From Arthrobacter sp. StoSoilA2 (GTDB taxonomy: Bacteria; Actinomycetota; Actinomycetes; Actinomycetales; Micrococcaceae), in contig NZ_AP024643.1 of the NCBI RefSeq assembly GCF_019977195.1, positions 4,712,001 to 4,776,000 on the forward strand: a stretch of DNA of 64,000 nt, written 5' to 3'. Below the pieces are notes generated by a model that saw only the letters and a program-made list of their open reading frames with translations, was not told the DNA's origin and searched no databases. The first letter of the stretch is position 1. The number at the start of each line of letters is the position of its first letter. Below, piece by piece: positions 26,801 to 35,574 of the stretch. Both the position numbers and the translations under genes were made by a program.

Positions 26801-27565
26801 CAGTGGGGGCTCAAACCTGGGCGGGGAGACGACGGCGCCTCCTACGACGAACTGGTGGAACTTGAAGGCCGGCCCCGTCTGCGGTACTGGCTGGACCGGA
26901 TCCTTGCCGAGGGAATGCTCGACGCTTCGGTCGCCTACGGCTATTTCCCCGTTGTGTCCGAGGGCGAACAGGTGGTGGTGCTGCACCACGGTGAGGACGA
27001 CGACGGCGTCCTCGGCATCCCCGGTCTGCTCGCCCCCGATGGTGGTTCAGGCGGACCCATCGGCACCGAGCGCCTGCGCTTCGACTTCCCACGCCAGCGC
27101 CGGGACCGGCACTTGTGCCTCGCCGACTTCGTGCGCTCCCGGGAATCGGGCCAGATCGACCTCCTGCCGATCCAGCTGGTCACCGCCGGCTCGAAGATCG
27201 AAGAAGTGACTTCCAAGCTTTTCGCGGGAAACCACTACCGCGACTATTACGAGCTCAATGGCCTGGTCATGCAGCTCACCGAGGCACTGGCTGAATTCTG
27301 GCACGCGCGGATCCGTTCCGAGCTGGGTTTCGCAGCCGAAGAGCCCAAGGACAAAGCCGGTTACTTCAAGCTCGACTACCGCGGTGCACGCTTCTCCCTG
27401 GGATATCCGGCCTGCCCGGACATGGAGGACCGCCGCAAGGTCACGGAGTTGCTGAAGCCCGAACGGATGGGCGTGATCCTCAGCGATGAACTCATGCTCC
27501 ACCCGGAGCAGTCAACGGATGCTTTCGTGTTCCACCACCCGGAGGCCAAGTACTTCAAGGTGTGA
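23900..27565 (+). CDS. metH: cobalamin-dependent methionine synthase
   Basis: A 1221-residue MetH that transfers a methyl group from methyltetrahydrofolate to homocysteine. Domains are in order: homocysteine binding with zinc ligands Cys240 and Cys306-Cys307 (GGCCGTTP); pterin binding (about 345-620); the helical cap and cobalamin domain with His775 in DVHDIGKN as the lower axial ligand; and the SAM activation domain (about 930-1200). No ribosome site precedes ATG 23900, so the message may be leaderless. Its 3' end overlaps the opposing transporter gene by 11 bases. That neighbour may supply its cofactor. Confidence 0.96.
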   Translation: MARFALDIDSVPRPGRSQSLLDAVNQRVVIADGAMGTMLQDRELSLDTDFQNLEGCNEILNDTRPDVIADIHDAYFAVGIDAVETNTFGANWSNLSDYGIDDRIAELAYKGAKIARERAEAAEATDGRERWVLGSMGPGTKLPSLGHTSYDYLKKTFALQAEGLIDGGADAFLIETSQDLLQTKAAVNGCKQAIVSRGVRLPIFVEVTVETTGTMLMGSEIGAALTALEPLGVDAIGLNCATGPDEMSEHLRHLSKQSSVAIACMPNAGLPILGAEGAHYPLSPSELATAHEQFVREFGLGLVGGCCGTTPEHMAAVVERLEPFRSNVNTPDAGTVTGSTKSAGGRVPTEREAGVASLYHHVPFDQESAYLAIGERTNANGSKAFRQAMLEERWDDCVDIAREQVRVGAHLLDVCIDYVGRDGVADIKEIVSRFASASTLPLVIDSTEPPVLQAGLEHIGGRPVVNSVNYEDGDGPTSRFARIMPLVKEHGTAVIALTIDEQGQARTTEGKVAIASRLVDALVGEWGMRVEDIIVDALTFPIATGQEETRRDAIETIEAIRQITTKYPGIQTTLGVSNVSFGLNPAARMVLNSVFLHEAVQAGLSSGIIDAAKIVPLASLPDEQRKVALDLVWDRREYDADGNVTHDPLAIMLDLFAGVDSAALKDQRAAELAALPTGERLQRRIIDGEGKGLEEDLDLARSEGMTPLGIINDQLLEGMKVVGERFGAGEMQLPFVLQSAEVMKNAVALLEPHMEKSDSSGKGTMVIATVRGDVHDIGKNLVDIILTNNGYKVVNIGIKQGIAEIMAAAEEHDADVIGMSGLLVKSTVVMKENLAELQSRGLAKKWPIILGGAALTRAYVEQDLAEQFEGTVRYAKDAFEGLSLMEPLVQVARGADPDAVGLPPLKKRIHKSGPKFTVTEPEAMPGRSDVTAENPVPAPPFWGTRIVRGVALHDYAALLDERATFMGQWGLKPGRGDDGASYDELVELEGRPRLRYWLDRILAEGMLDASVAYGYFPVVSEGEQVVVLHHGEDDDGVLGIPGLLAPDGGSGGPIGTERLRFDFPRQRRDRHLCLADFVRSRESGQIDLLPIQLVTAGSKIEEVTSKLFAGNHYRDYYELNGLVMQLTEALAEFWHARIRSELGFAAEEPKDKAGYFKLDYRGARFSLGYPACPDMEDRRKVTELLKPERMGVILSDELMLHPEQSTDAFVFHHPEAKYFKV

Positions 27566-30533
27566 GTTGGTGCGGGTCTGTGGTTTGGGGGTGTTGGGGA
27601 CGGCGGTCATTCTTCATGCCCGTCTTCCTGGACCCCGCGTCCTCAGCCCGGGTAGTTCGAACGCCCGGGCCGGAGACCGGCTTCGCCCGCCTGAAAGCGG
27701 CGAGGATAGCCCGTCCCACCGCAAAGATTCCGATGATGGTAGTGATGGCGCGCAAGGTGTCCCATCCCGCCGTCGAGGTCAAAAGGGAGTAGAGCAGGAA
27801 GCTGCTGAGGTTGGTGGCCAGTGGGGCGCCGGGCACGTACGAAATGCCGGTTCCGGCACCGACGGCGAACGGCCAGAACCACAGGTTGGTGAGCAGACCG
27901 AAAACGTAGGACGCCACGACGCCATAGCCGCAAAGCATCCATAGTTCAGCCCGTCCGCGAACCCTGCGCGGCAACAGGCCCGCCCCCGCCGCCACCCATG
28001 CGCAGGCGAAGATCTGGAACGGCGACCAAGGGCCGATGCCGCTCCACAGTGCGCTGGACACCGCGATCGTGGCCGCGCCAAGGAGCATTCCGAATCTGGC
28101 ACCGAAGGCGCGGCCAGCCAGGATCAGCAGGATGAACACTGCTTCGACTCCCCCGACGCCGGTGCTCGCCACGCGAACTGCCGAACCGACGGCGGCCAGG
28201 ACGCCCAGCAGGGCCACGGTGTGTGCGGAACGGACCGAGCCGTCGAGGGCCACGACAATGCCCACAACGGCAAGCGGTGCAATCGCCAGGGCCGCGAAAG
28301 GCACAGCCGCGGCCGCATCCTCGGGCAGGGCCGCCGCGAGCAATGGCCAGCAGAACGCTCCCAGGGCCAAAACGTTGGCAGCCGCGAGAATCGCGATCTC
28401 CAAGGCCCGTGGCAAACGGAGGTAGTGAGCCCCCTTTGGGGTAGCAGCATTTGCCGATCGGGTGTCTTTTGCCCCGTCGATGAACTGGGAGGCCTCAAGG
28501 TTCTGGATGGCTCCGGGCTGCTCTGCTGCCGTGGGTGTGGAGGTCGCCGGGCCGGCGTCGCTATCGGATGGGAGTACGGCTTCGGTTTGGGGGGCAGGCG
28601 CCACGCCGTCGTCCATCTGCACGATCCGGGCGCCCAGGCCGTGGGCGAAATCGAGGTCATGCGTGGCGATCAGGACGGCCGCGCCGGTGTCCGCCAACGC
28701 GAGCAAGGCGGCCGAGACTCCTGCGCGGGCCTCCGGATCGAGCCCACGGGTGGGCTCATCAATAAGGAGGACCTGGGGATCATCGGCGGTCTGAAGGGTG
28801 ATGGCGAGGATACGGCGCTCTCCGGCCGACAGGTCCCGCGGGTGCTCGTTTCCTATCGGAATCCGGACGTCACCACGCAATCGGGCCAAGCGTGCCGCTG
28901 CCGGTTCTGGCACGGTCCTGTCCGAGCCATTCCCGCCGGATTTACGCCGGGCGCGCGCTTCGCGTCTATCTGCCGCCCGCAGTTCGGCAGCCACCGTGTC
29001 CCGCGTGAAAAGGTCGTCAGAGGCGTCCGGAACCAAGGCGACCCGGCCGCCGTCGACAGTGCCGCTGGTTCCTTCTCCGAGCGCGATGGCCACCAGGAGC
29101 GAGGACTTCCCAGCCCCGTTGGGGCCGACCAAGGCAACCACTTCCCCACGGCCCAGGGCCAGGGAGGCTTCGCGGACGAGCGGCTTGCCGTTACGGTGCA
29201 CCGCCAGCTTGGCCGCAGTCAGCACCGGCGGGTGTTCCGGTGCGGGTGCGGACGCCATTGACTGCGCCAATCCCGGCGTCACTGCCGGCGCCGGGCGGAT
29301 CCCAAGCGGACGCGAAGGTGCTGGCGCCGCGCCTGCTACCAAGCCGCCGTCGTGAATCCTCCACCACGAATCGGCGACCGGCAACAGCGGCTCCGCCCGA
29401 TGCTCAGCCACAATGATGCAGATGCCGGATCCACGGGCGAGGGTGTCGAGTACGGCGATGACGCGGGCGCGGGCCGTGGCGTCGAGGTCAGCAAGCGGCT
29501 CGTCAACCAGGAGCAGGGCCGGGCGCTCCACCACGGCGGCGGCGATTGCCACGAGCGTTGCCTCGCCAGCCGAGAGGGAGTTGAGGTTCCGGTCCAGGAG
29601 CGCAGACACTCCAATCCACTCCGCGACCTCCACCGTGCGGGCCCTGGCGATGGCGGGTGCAACGCCGCGCAGTTCAAGGGAAAGCGAGATTTCGTCTCGT
29701 ACGCGGGTGCTGGCGAAGGCCGCGCGCGGGTTTTGCAGGACAACGCCTACGACGCCGGCAGTATCGCGCGGCGGTGCTCCGGCACGGTCCACTCCGGCGA
29801 CACGGACCGTGCCAGTGAGTTCTCCGCCGTCGACGTGTGAAAGCAGTCCCGCTACACCCCGCAGGATGGTGGACTTACCGGAGCCGGTGGGTCCGGTAAT
29901 TATCGTTACTGTCCCGCGGTCTGGCTTGAAGTTTTCGACCTGCAGCCGCGTATCACCGATGCGGAATTGGGCATTCCTGATCTCAAGGGGCAACCCGGGA
30001 TCGCTGGCGGGTTGATGAGCCGCCTTGCTCCCGAAGCCGCGCAATTCCAAGGCTGCGGCCACGCGGCTCGCGTGCTCAAGAGTTCGCTCAAGTACGGGAA
30101 CAAGGGCTCGCGGGCCCAGGCGTTCACCCCGCAGCCGGAAGGCCAAGCGGACGGAGGCAACGGCGTCGGCGAGCGCGGGGAGCGCAGCCCAAGCCACCAC
30201 GAGTGTGCGGGCTATGCCCTGGAATGGACCGCCGCGGGCCAGCCGCATGAAGCCCCCTGCCACGTCCACGAAGGAGTTGAGCAGTCCGAAGGCGAAGATG
30301 ATCCCGGCAATCGGCAGGGCTGAAGCAACCGCCTCCCACAGACCAGGCGATGTTACTGGGCCGAGGAAGACCACGTGGGCGTATGGGGCGGGCAGCCGCA
30401 CTGACGGCAACTCCAGCAGCACGGGCCCAACGGTGCCCGCGCCGTTGAAAAGGATGCGGTAGATGACCCGCGCCGCTATGAACACGACGGCAAGCGCCGC
30501 GGCAGCGCGTAACGGCGCGGGTCGAAAGGTCAT
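27555..30533 (-). CDS. one-polypeptide ECF transporter (EcfT-EcfA-EcfA-S component)
   Basis: A 992-residue fusion of a complete energy-coupling-factor importer. Residues 1-165 are an EcfT-like membrane part ending in the ALELRGFG coupling motif. ATPase 1 has Walker A GPTGSGKST (about 214-222), LSAGE and LLLVDEP. ATPase 2 has GPNGAGKSS (about 470-478), LSAGER and LLIDEP. Residues about 730-970 form a multi-span S component with FLLYSLLTSTAGWDT near the end. It overlaps the DUF4430-like lipoprotein stop by 4 bases and faces metH. A vitamin substrate, possibly cobalamin, is inferred. Confidence 0.88.
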   Translation of the reverse strand: MTFRPAPLRAAAALAVVFIAARVIYRILFNGAGTVGPVLLELPSVRLPAPYAHVVFLGPVTSPGLWEAVASALPIAGIIFAFGLLNSFVDVAGGFMRLARGGPFQGIARTLVVAWAALPALADAVASVRLAFRLRGERLGPRALVPVLERTLEHASRVAAALELRGFGSKAAHQPASDPGLPLEIRNAQFRIGDTRLQVENFKPDRGTVTIITGPTGSGKSTILRGVAGLLSHVDGGELTGTVRVAGVDRAGAPPRDTAGVVGVVLQNPRAAFASTRVRDEISLSLELRGVAPAIARARTVEVAEWIGVSALLDRNLNSLSAGEATLVAIAAAVVERPALLLVDEPLADLDATARARVIAVLDTLARGSGICIIVAEHRAEPLLPVADSWWRIHDGGLVAGAAPAPSRPLGIRPAPAVTPGLAQSMASAPAPEHPPVLTAAKLAVHRNGKPLVREASLALGRGEVVALVGPNGAGKSSLLVAIALGEGTSGTVDGGRVALVPDASDDLFTRDTVAAELRAADRREARARRKSGGNGSDRTVPEPAAARLARLRGDVRIPIGNEHPRDLSAGERRILAITLQTADDPQVLLIDEPTRGLDPEARAGVSAALLALADTGAAVLIATHDLDFAHGLGARIVQMDDGVAPAPQTEAVLPSDSDAGPATSTPTAAEQPGAIQNLEASQFIDGAKDTRSANAATPKGAHYLRLPRALEIAILAAANVLALGAFCWPLLAAALPEDAAAAVPFAALAIAPLAVVGIVVALDGSVRSAHTVALLGVLAAVGSAVRVASTGVGGVEAVFILLILAGRAFGARFGMLLGAATIAVSSALWSGIGPWSPFQIFACAWVAAGAGLLPRRVRGRAELWMLCGYGVVASYVFGLLTNLWFWPFAVGAGTGISYVPGAPLATNLSSFLLYSLLTSTAGWDTLRAITTIIGIFAVGRAILAAFRRAKPVSGPGVRTTRAEDAGSRKTGMKNDRRPQHPQTTDPHQLTP

Positions 30534-31084
30534 GCCTTGGGTGCGGCCGGTGCGCCGTCGATGGTGTACAGCAGTTCTAGGCTCTCACCTGGCTTCACCT
30601 GTTGGGTGGCGAGGCCTTCCTGGGCGTAGGCCCAGTCACCGGAGGCGGGCTTGACCCAAATGGACCAGTAGGCAAAGGCCGCGGGCATCTTGCTGCATTC
30701 TTCGCGGTATGTGCCGCCCTTGTGGGTGATGTCGAAGTCGGCAGCCGGCACGCCGTTGACCCGGCACACCAGTTCGGTGGGGTACTGGGTGGTGCCTTCG
30801 GTCTTCACCTTGGCCTCATCGAGCACTTTGGCAGCGGTCGTCGGCGCATCCACTGCCACGCAAACGGTCTTCTCGGCGGCGGGTTGCTTCAGGGCGCCGG
30901 AATCGACAATGACCTTCACGCCGCTGCAGGGCCCGGCAGCAGTAGCTGAAGCGCTTGCTTCAGAGGCGGGGGCGGAGGCGCTTGGCTGGGTGGCGGCCGG
31001 CGTGGAACAGGCAGCGAGGGTAATCAGGAGACCAGCGGCGGCGAGGGAGTTCGCGGCGGCCGTGCGGATCTTGGAAAAAGTCAC
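30530..31084 (-). CDS. lipoprotein with DUF4430 (transcobalamin-like) domain
   Basis: An approximately 184-residue lipoprotein. GTG at 31084 begins a signal peptide with lipobox LAAC; the frame is open another 38 codons upstream but lacks coding signs there. After a Ser/Ala/Thr linker, the domain shows TTAAKVLDEAKV, ELVCRVNGVP, YWSIWVKPASGDWAYAQEG and VKPGESLELLY. This pattern matches DUF4430, a fold related to the C-terminal domain of transcobalamin. It overlaps the ECF fusion start (ATGA), so it is likely a capture lipoprotein for the same substrate. No clear ribosome site is seen. Confidence 0.75.
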   Translation of the reverse strand: MTFSKIRTAAANSLAAAGLLITLAACSTPAATQPSASAPASEASASATAAGPCSGVKVIVDSGALKQPAAEKTVCVAVDAPTTAAKVLDEAKVKTEGTTQYPTELVCRVNGVPAADFDITHKGGTYREECSKMPAAFAYWSIWVKPASGDWAYAQEGLATQQVKPGESLELLYTIDGAPAAPKA

Positions 31085-31186
31085 GATCCAAGGGTAGGAC
31101 GTTGCTTGGCTGGATTTGGATGTGCCGGGTTGTGTGACGTTCAGTGGCGATGCTCTGGCGCTGAGACGCTCAACAAATCTCGAAGA

Positions 31187-31226
31187 AATTGTTGACAATT
31201 GACAGTGGCCGATTTAGATTCATAGT
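31187..31226 (+). promoter_or_regulatory. promoter and GntR operator of the first HAD gene
   Basis: TTGACA (31192-31197) and TAGATT (31215-31220) are 17 bases apart. The palindrome AATTGTTGACAATT (31187-31200) covers the -35 box and runs into GAC, giving the shared motif TTGACAATTGAC. The same motif recurs before the second HAD gene and before the GntR gene. Confidence 0.65.
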
Positions 31227-31320
31227 GAATGAAAAACCTCCACTCGCTCGCATCAGAAGGCCCATTGCCCGAAGCGAGCGAGCGGCCCCTCCCGCTGGAC
31301 CTCCACTGAAAGGACCCACC

Positions 31321-31995
31321 ATGGCCACTACAGACTCCCGCCCGAAGTACATCTCCTTTGACATCTACGGCACACTGATCAACTGGGATACCGACTCCAC
31401 TACCCGCCGCCTGCTCGCGGGCCGTTTGCCTGAAGAGCAGTGGCCTGCGTTCAAGAAGGTTTTCCGCGGATACCGCTTCGACGAGGTTCTTGGCGACTAC
31501 AAGCCGTACGAGCAGATCCTTCAGAATTCCTTCGACCGGGTCTGCAAGTTTTTTGGCATAGGCCCAACCCCGGGCGCAGGGGCAGAGTTCGCTGACGCTG
31601 TACGCGGTTTTGACGCCCACGACGACGTGCCGGCGCCGCTTAAGCTCATGGGCGACAACTACAAGCTGGTTGCCCTATCCAACGCCGACGACAGCTTCCT
31701 GGAGATCAGCATCCCCAAGCTCGGTGCTGACTTCCATGCCGTGCTGACCGCCGAACAGGCCCAGGCCTACAAGCCGCGGTACCAAGCCTTTGAGTACATG
31801 CTCGATACCCTGAACGCCAAGCCGGAAGATTTCCTTCACATCGCCTCGCACACGCGGTACGACATGCACCCGATGCACGACATGGGCTTCCGCAACCTTT
31901 GGGTTCTGGACCGCGGCTACGACCCCATCACCGGCGGCTACGACTACAAGAGCGTTAAGTCCCTGGACGAGATCAACAAGCACCTCGGCCTCTAA
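31321..31995 (+). CDS. HAD-superfamily hydrolase, haloacid dehalogenase type II-like
   Basis: A 224-residue HAD protein most like L-2-haloacid dehalogenases. The nucleophile motif is FDIYGTL (Asp, Tyr at +2, Thr), motif II is ALSN, the Lys is in YKPRYQAFEYM, and the last motif is ASHTRYD, where dehalogenases usually have an Asn at the Thr position. ATG 31321 follows AAAGGA. It leads an operon with the kinase and the phospholyase-like gene. Dehalogenation or phosphate-ester hydrolysis are both possible. Confidence 0.83.
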   Translation: MATTDSRPKYISFDIYGTLINWDTDSTTRRLLAGRLPEEQWPAFKKVFRGYRFDEVLGDYKPYEQILQNSFDRVCKFFGIGPTPGAGAEFADAVRGFDAHDDVPAPLKLMGDNYKLVALSNADDSFLEISIPKLGADFHAVLTAEQAQAYKPRYQAFEYMLDTLNAKPEDFLHIASHTRYDMHPMHDMGFRNLWVLDRGYDPITGGYDYKSVKSLDEINKHLGL

Positions 31996-32030
31996 ACCGC
32001 TTGCCGGCTCTCCGTCGATGAAAGGGTGAA

Positions 32031-33092
32031 ATGAGCGATTCTGCTTTTATCCAAGCAGTGGCATCAGAGAGTGGACTCCTGGCGGAACATCCGCAGCTCG
32101 CTGACCCCGCCGTCCTGGAGCTGCTTGAACAGTTCTACGGCCTGAAGGGAACGCTGGTTAGGATTCCCACCGAGAAGGACGAGACTTTCCGGCTCCGGGA
32201 CGGGGACGAAACGTATCTGGTGAAGATCTCTCCCTCGGATGAGGACCCAGTGATCGTCCACCTTCAAACGGCCTGCATGGAGCATTTGGAACGGACTGCC
32301 CCCGAACTTCCAGTCCAGCGTCTTGTCAGGAGCCTTGGCGGAGAGCCGCAGGTCCTCATTTCGGCGCCTACCGGAGCCTTCGACCGGGTATTGCGGGTGA
32401 TGCGGTTCCTGCCCGGGGACCTGCTGGCCAATCAGGACGCGTCCGCTGGCCAGTTGCGATTGGTGGGCTCAAGCCTGGCCCGCCTGGGGATTGCGTTGCA
32501 GGATTTCGAACATCCCCGCGCGGACCGTTTGCTGCTCTGGGACCTTAAGCATTTCCACCGGATGCGCCCCCTTCTTGACTATGTCGATGAGAAGGAAAAG
32601 CGCGTTCTCGCGGAGGACATTTTCGATCAGTTCGACGAAAAGGTGGTTCCGCTCCTCGGCACGCTGGCGTCCCAGGTTGTCCACGGGGATTTCAGTCCGT
32701 TCAATGTCCTCGTCAATCCCGGCAGGCCTGATTACGTCACCGGGATTATCGACTTCGGGGACGTCGTCCGAACGCCTGTCATCTTCGACATCAGCGTCAC
32801 CATGGCCAATCTCCTGGGTGCCGACCCGGCCAGCCCCTGGGAGCAAGCACTCCACGTCATGAACGGTTATCGAAGCATCCGCCCCCTGCCGGGGCAGGAG
32901 TTGGAAGCCCTGGTCGTCTCTGCCCAGGCGCGCCTGCTGCTGCGGGCCCTGATAACCCAATGGCGCGCAAGCCAGTTGCCGCAAAGGCGCGACTATCTCC
33001 TCTCCCACTCAAAGCCGGACTGGGACCGGCTCGCGTCCACCGCCGCGGCCCCGGCACCAGAACTTTCTTCACACCTTGAACCGACCCCTTAG
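32031..33092 (+). CDS. APH-family phosphotransferase, hydroxylysine-kinase-like
   Basis: A 353-residue small-molecule kinase of the aminoglycoside phosphotransferase fold. The catalytic loop is VVHGDFSPFN (His218, Asp220) and the metal-binding loop is GIIDFGD. The next gene, 16 bases on, encodes a class-III PLP enzyme of phospholyase type. That pair matches the eukaryotic and bacterial hydroxylysine or amino-alcohol route: phosphorylate the hydroxyl, then eliminate phosphate and ammonia. It is not likely to be an antibiotic resistance gene. Confidence 0.8.
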   Translation: MSDSAFIQAVASESGLLAEHPQLADPAVLELLEQFYGLKGTLVRIPTEKDETFRLRDGDETYLVKISPSDEDPVIVHLQTACMEHLERTAPELPVQRLVRSLGGEPQVLISAPTGAFDRVLRVMRFLPGDLLANQDASAGQLRLVGSSLARLGIALQDFEHPRADRLLLWDLKHFHRMRPLLDYVDEKEKRVLAEDIFDQFDEKVVPLLGTLASQVVHGDFSPFNVLVNPGRPDYVTGIIDFGDVVRTPVIFDISVTMANLLGADPASPWEQALHVMNGYRSIRPLPGQELEALVVSAQARLLLRALITQWRASQLPQRRDYLLSHSKPDWDRLASTAAAPAPELSSHLEPTP

Positions 33093-33107
33093 CTTCCAGG
33101 AGAAAAC

Positions 33108-34463
33108 ATGGGCACTTCCCCAATCCGCAAGCCCTCCCGGGCCATGATCAATGGCTTCGATCCCAGCCGCCTGGACGAGCTCCCGGACCAGATACAGAAG
33201 AGCATTCGACGCCGGGACAAGAGTCTGGGGCCCGGCTACAGACTGTTCTACGACGAGCCCCTGGAAATCGTTCGGGGCAAGGGTGTCACGTTGTTTGACC
33301 GGGACGGCAATGAATATCTCGACGTCTACAACAACGTTCCCTCTGTAGGTCACGGCCACCCGCGTGTCATTGAGGCTGTCCACCAGCAGATGCAGACGCT
33401 GAACACCAACACCCGCTACGTCCAGGAATCCATCCTGGATTACTCGGAACAGCTGCTTTCAACGTTCCCCGCCGAGCTTGGCCATGTCATGTTCACTTGT
33501 ACTGGATCTGAAGCCAACGACCTCGCGATGCGCGTCGCAAAATATGTGACCGGACAGCAAGGCATCATCGTCACCGCCGGCGCATACCACGGCCTTACTG
33601 CCGAGGTCTCGTCGTTCTCACCTTCATTGGGCAAGGGTGTGCCCCTGGGTGCGAACGTGCGGGTCATCGACGCCCCCGACGCCCTGCGCTACTCATCCGA
33701 TCAAGGCTCGCTGCAGGATCACCTGCGTAGCCAGGTGCGTGCAGCCATCGCAGACCTTCACCGGCACGGCATCGGAGTGGCTGCTTTCATCGCCGACAGC
33801 ATCTTCTCCTCCGACGGCGTCTTCGCTGGCCCGACAGGCTTCCTCCGCCCCATCATCGAAGAGATCCATGCCGTGGGCGGCCTGTACATTGCAGACGAGG
33901 TACAGCCAGGATTCGGCCGTACCGGTGAGGAATGGTGGGGCTTCCAGCGCCACGGAATCGTCCCCGACATCGTGACCATCGGCAAGCCCATGGGTAACGG
34001 CATTCCCGTCGCGGCAGCAATCTTCAAGCCCGACTTGCTGCAGGAGTTCGGCAGGAACATCCGCTACTTCAACACCTTCGGCGGAAATTCAGTAGCCATA
34101 GCGGCGGCCCAGGCCGTCCTGGACGTCATCCGGGACGAATCACTCATGGAGAACGCCTTGAAGGTTGGCGGAAAGATCCTCACTGGCCTGGAGGACCTCA
34201 CCCGGAATCTGGACCAGGTGGCAGAGGTACGTGGAAGCGGCTTCTTCATCGGCGTCGACCTCGTGACCGATCGATCCACCCTCGCACCCAATGGGGAGGC
34301 TGCCGCCGGCATAGTCAATGCCCTCCGGCAGGACCGGATCCTGATCTCGGCTTGCGGAGCCCAGGGCAACGTCCTGAAAATCCGTCCGCCAATGCCCTTT
34401 TCCAGTGACGATGCCGATCGCCTGCTCGAAGGAATGGGCCGTGCCTTCAAGGCTCTGCGCTAG
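33108..34463 (+). CDS. class-III PLP enzyme, aminotransferase or amino-phosphate phospholyase
   Basis: A 451-residue fold-type-I PLP protein. The Schiff-base Lys293 lies in TIGKPMGNGIPVAA, the aspartate in IADEVQPGFGRTG, and the cofactor loop in TCTGSEAND. The GKPMGNG form is characteristic of AGXT2L-type phospholyases acting on phosphoethanolamine or 5-phosphohydroxylysine. The upstream kinase would make such a phosphate ester. A plain omega-aminotransferase remains possible. ATG 33108 follows AGGAG. Confidence 0.82.
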   Translation: MGTSPIRKPSRAMINGFDPSRLDELPDQIQKSIRRRDKSLGPGYRLFYDEPLEIVRGKGVTLFDRDGNEYLDVYNNVPSVGHGHPRVIEAVHQQMQTLNTNTRYVQESILDYSEQLLSTFPAELGHVMFTCTGSEANDLAMRVAKYVTGQQGIIVTAGAYHGLTAEVSSFSPSLGKGVPLGANVRVIDAPDALRYSSDQGSLQDHLRSQVRAAIADLHRHGIGVAAFIADSIFSSDGVFAGPTGFLRPIIEEIHAVGGLYIADEVQPGFGRTGEEWWGFQRHGIVPDIVTIGKPMGNGIPVAAAIFKPDLLQEFGRNIRYFNTFGGNSVAIAAAQAVLDVIRDESLMENALKVGGKILTGLEDLTRNLDQVAEVRGSGFFIGVDLVTDRSTLAPNGEAAAGIVNALRQDRILISACGAQGNVLKIRPPMPFSSDDADRLLEGMGRAFKALR

Positions 34464-34594
34464 GTCGCAACAACAAACAGGGGCGCAACAAACAGGCCAG
34501 CCTGGCGCTCCCACCAAATGCTTGGGGATTGTGCCTTCCACCGTGAAAGCACTCTGTGTATTACACCAGCCGAAATCACTTGAAAGGTTGCACC

Positions 34595-35521
34595 ATGAAG
34601 ACGACACACAAGATCCAAACAGCTGCTGCGGGGCTCGCTGTCCTGTTGGCCCTGACTGCATGCGGTGGCGCCGCAACAGGCACTGAAGCGACGGAGATTC
34701 CGAAGACACAGAACACCCGTGACATCTCAGAGGGTGTCCAGCCGGACGCAGACGCGGTGGCGTTGCTGCCGAAGGCCATCAAAGACAAGGGCGAACTGAC
34801 GGTCGCGATGGACCTAAGCTCCCCGCCGATGACGTTCCTCGCCGAAGACAACAAAACCCCCATTGGCGTGAACCCGGATCTTGCCCGCCTGGTAGCAAAG
34901 AAGCTGGGCCTGAAGCTGAAGTTCGAGAACACGGCGTTCGACACGATCATTCCCGGCATCGACGGCGGCCGCTTCGACTTCACCGCCACCACCATGTCCG
35001 CTACAGCCGAGCGGCTGAAGGTGCTGGACATGATCAACTATCTCAAGGGAGGCTCGGCCGTAGCCGTAGCGAAGGACAACCCGCTCAACCTGACCAATGA
35101 CACGCTCTGTGGCAAGAACGTTGGCGTGACCAAGGGCTCAACGCAGCAACTGAAGCACCTGCCCAATGTCTCGGAGTGGACTTGCACCTCCCAGGGCAAG
35201 CCCGCCATCAACGCGATCACCCTGCCCAACGTCCAGGAAGCCCTGACACAACTGGACTCCAAGCGGATCGACGCTGTGTTTTACGATGCCAGTGCCCTGG
35301 CGTGGGCCAACGATCAGCAGCCCAACCACTTCACCACCTTGCAGCCGCGCATGGATACCCGCACTGATACCAATGTCGCCATGGGCGTGAAGAAGGGGTC
35401 CCCCCTGACCCCGGCACTCCAGAAAGCAATCCAATCCGTCCTGGAATCCCCCGAATACAAGAAGTCCCTGGACTACTGGGGCCTGGGAGAATCGGCTATT
35501 ACTGAGGCCAAGATCCGCTAG
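34595..35521 (+). CDS. ABC transporter substrate-binding lipoprotein 1 (SBP family 3)
   Basis: A 308-residue periplasmic-binding-type lipoprotein with lipobox Cys23 (LALTAC). The mature part has the amino-acid SBP_bac_3 layout: GELTVAMDLS, DLARLVAKKLGL, FDTIIPGIDGGRFD and LCGKNVGVTKGST. ATG 34595 follows GAAAGG. It is about two-thirds identical by eye to the second binding protein at 42174. No ABC permease or ATPase gene lies nearby. A cationic or hydroxylated amino acid is a reasonable ligand guess. Confidence 0.88.
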   Translation: MKTTHKIQTAAAGLAVLLALTACGGAATGTEATEIPKTQNTRDISEGVQPDADAVALLPKAIKDKGELTVAMDLSSPPMTFLAEDNKTPIGVNPDLARLVAKKLGLKLKFENTAFDTIIPGIDGGRFDFTATTMSATAERLKVLDMINYLKGGSAVAVAKDNPLNLTNDTLCGKNVGVTKGSTQQLKHLPNVSEWTCTSQGKPAINAITLPNVQEALTQLDSKRIDAVFYDASALAWANDQQPNHFTTLQPRMDTRTDTNVAMGVKKGSPLTPALQKAIQSVLESPEYKKSLDYWGLGESAITEAKIR

Positions 35522-35574
35522 TACCGGCCCCCTCACGTCCCGGCTTCGCTCTGATATCTCATTAAGGTTGTGCT

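Noticed and set aside
31085..31190. A possible cobalamin riboswitch upstream of the DUF4430-like lipoprotein
   Set aside because: The segment is too short and only an isolated GCCACTG is present. The rest of the B12 box and the core stems are missing.
32031..33092. Aminoglycoside resistance phosphotransferase
   Set aside because: The fold is APH, but the coupled phospholyase-like gene and catabolic neighbours point to a metabolic hydroxylysine-type kinase.
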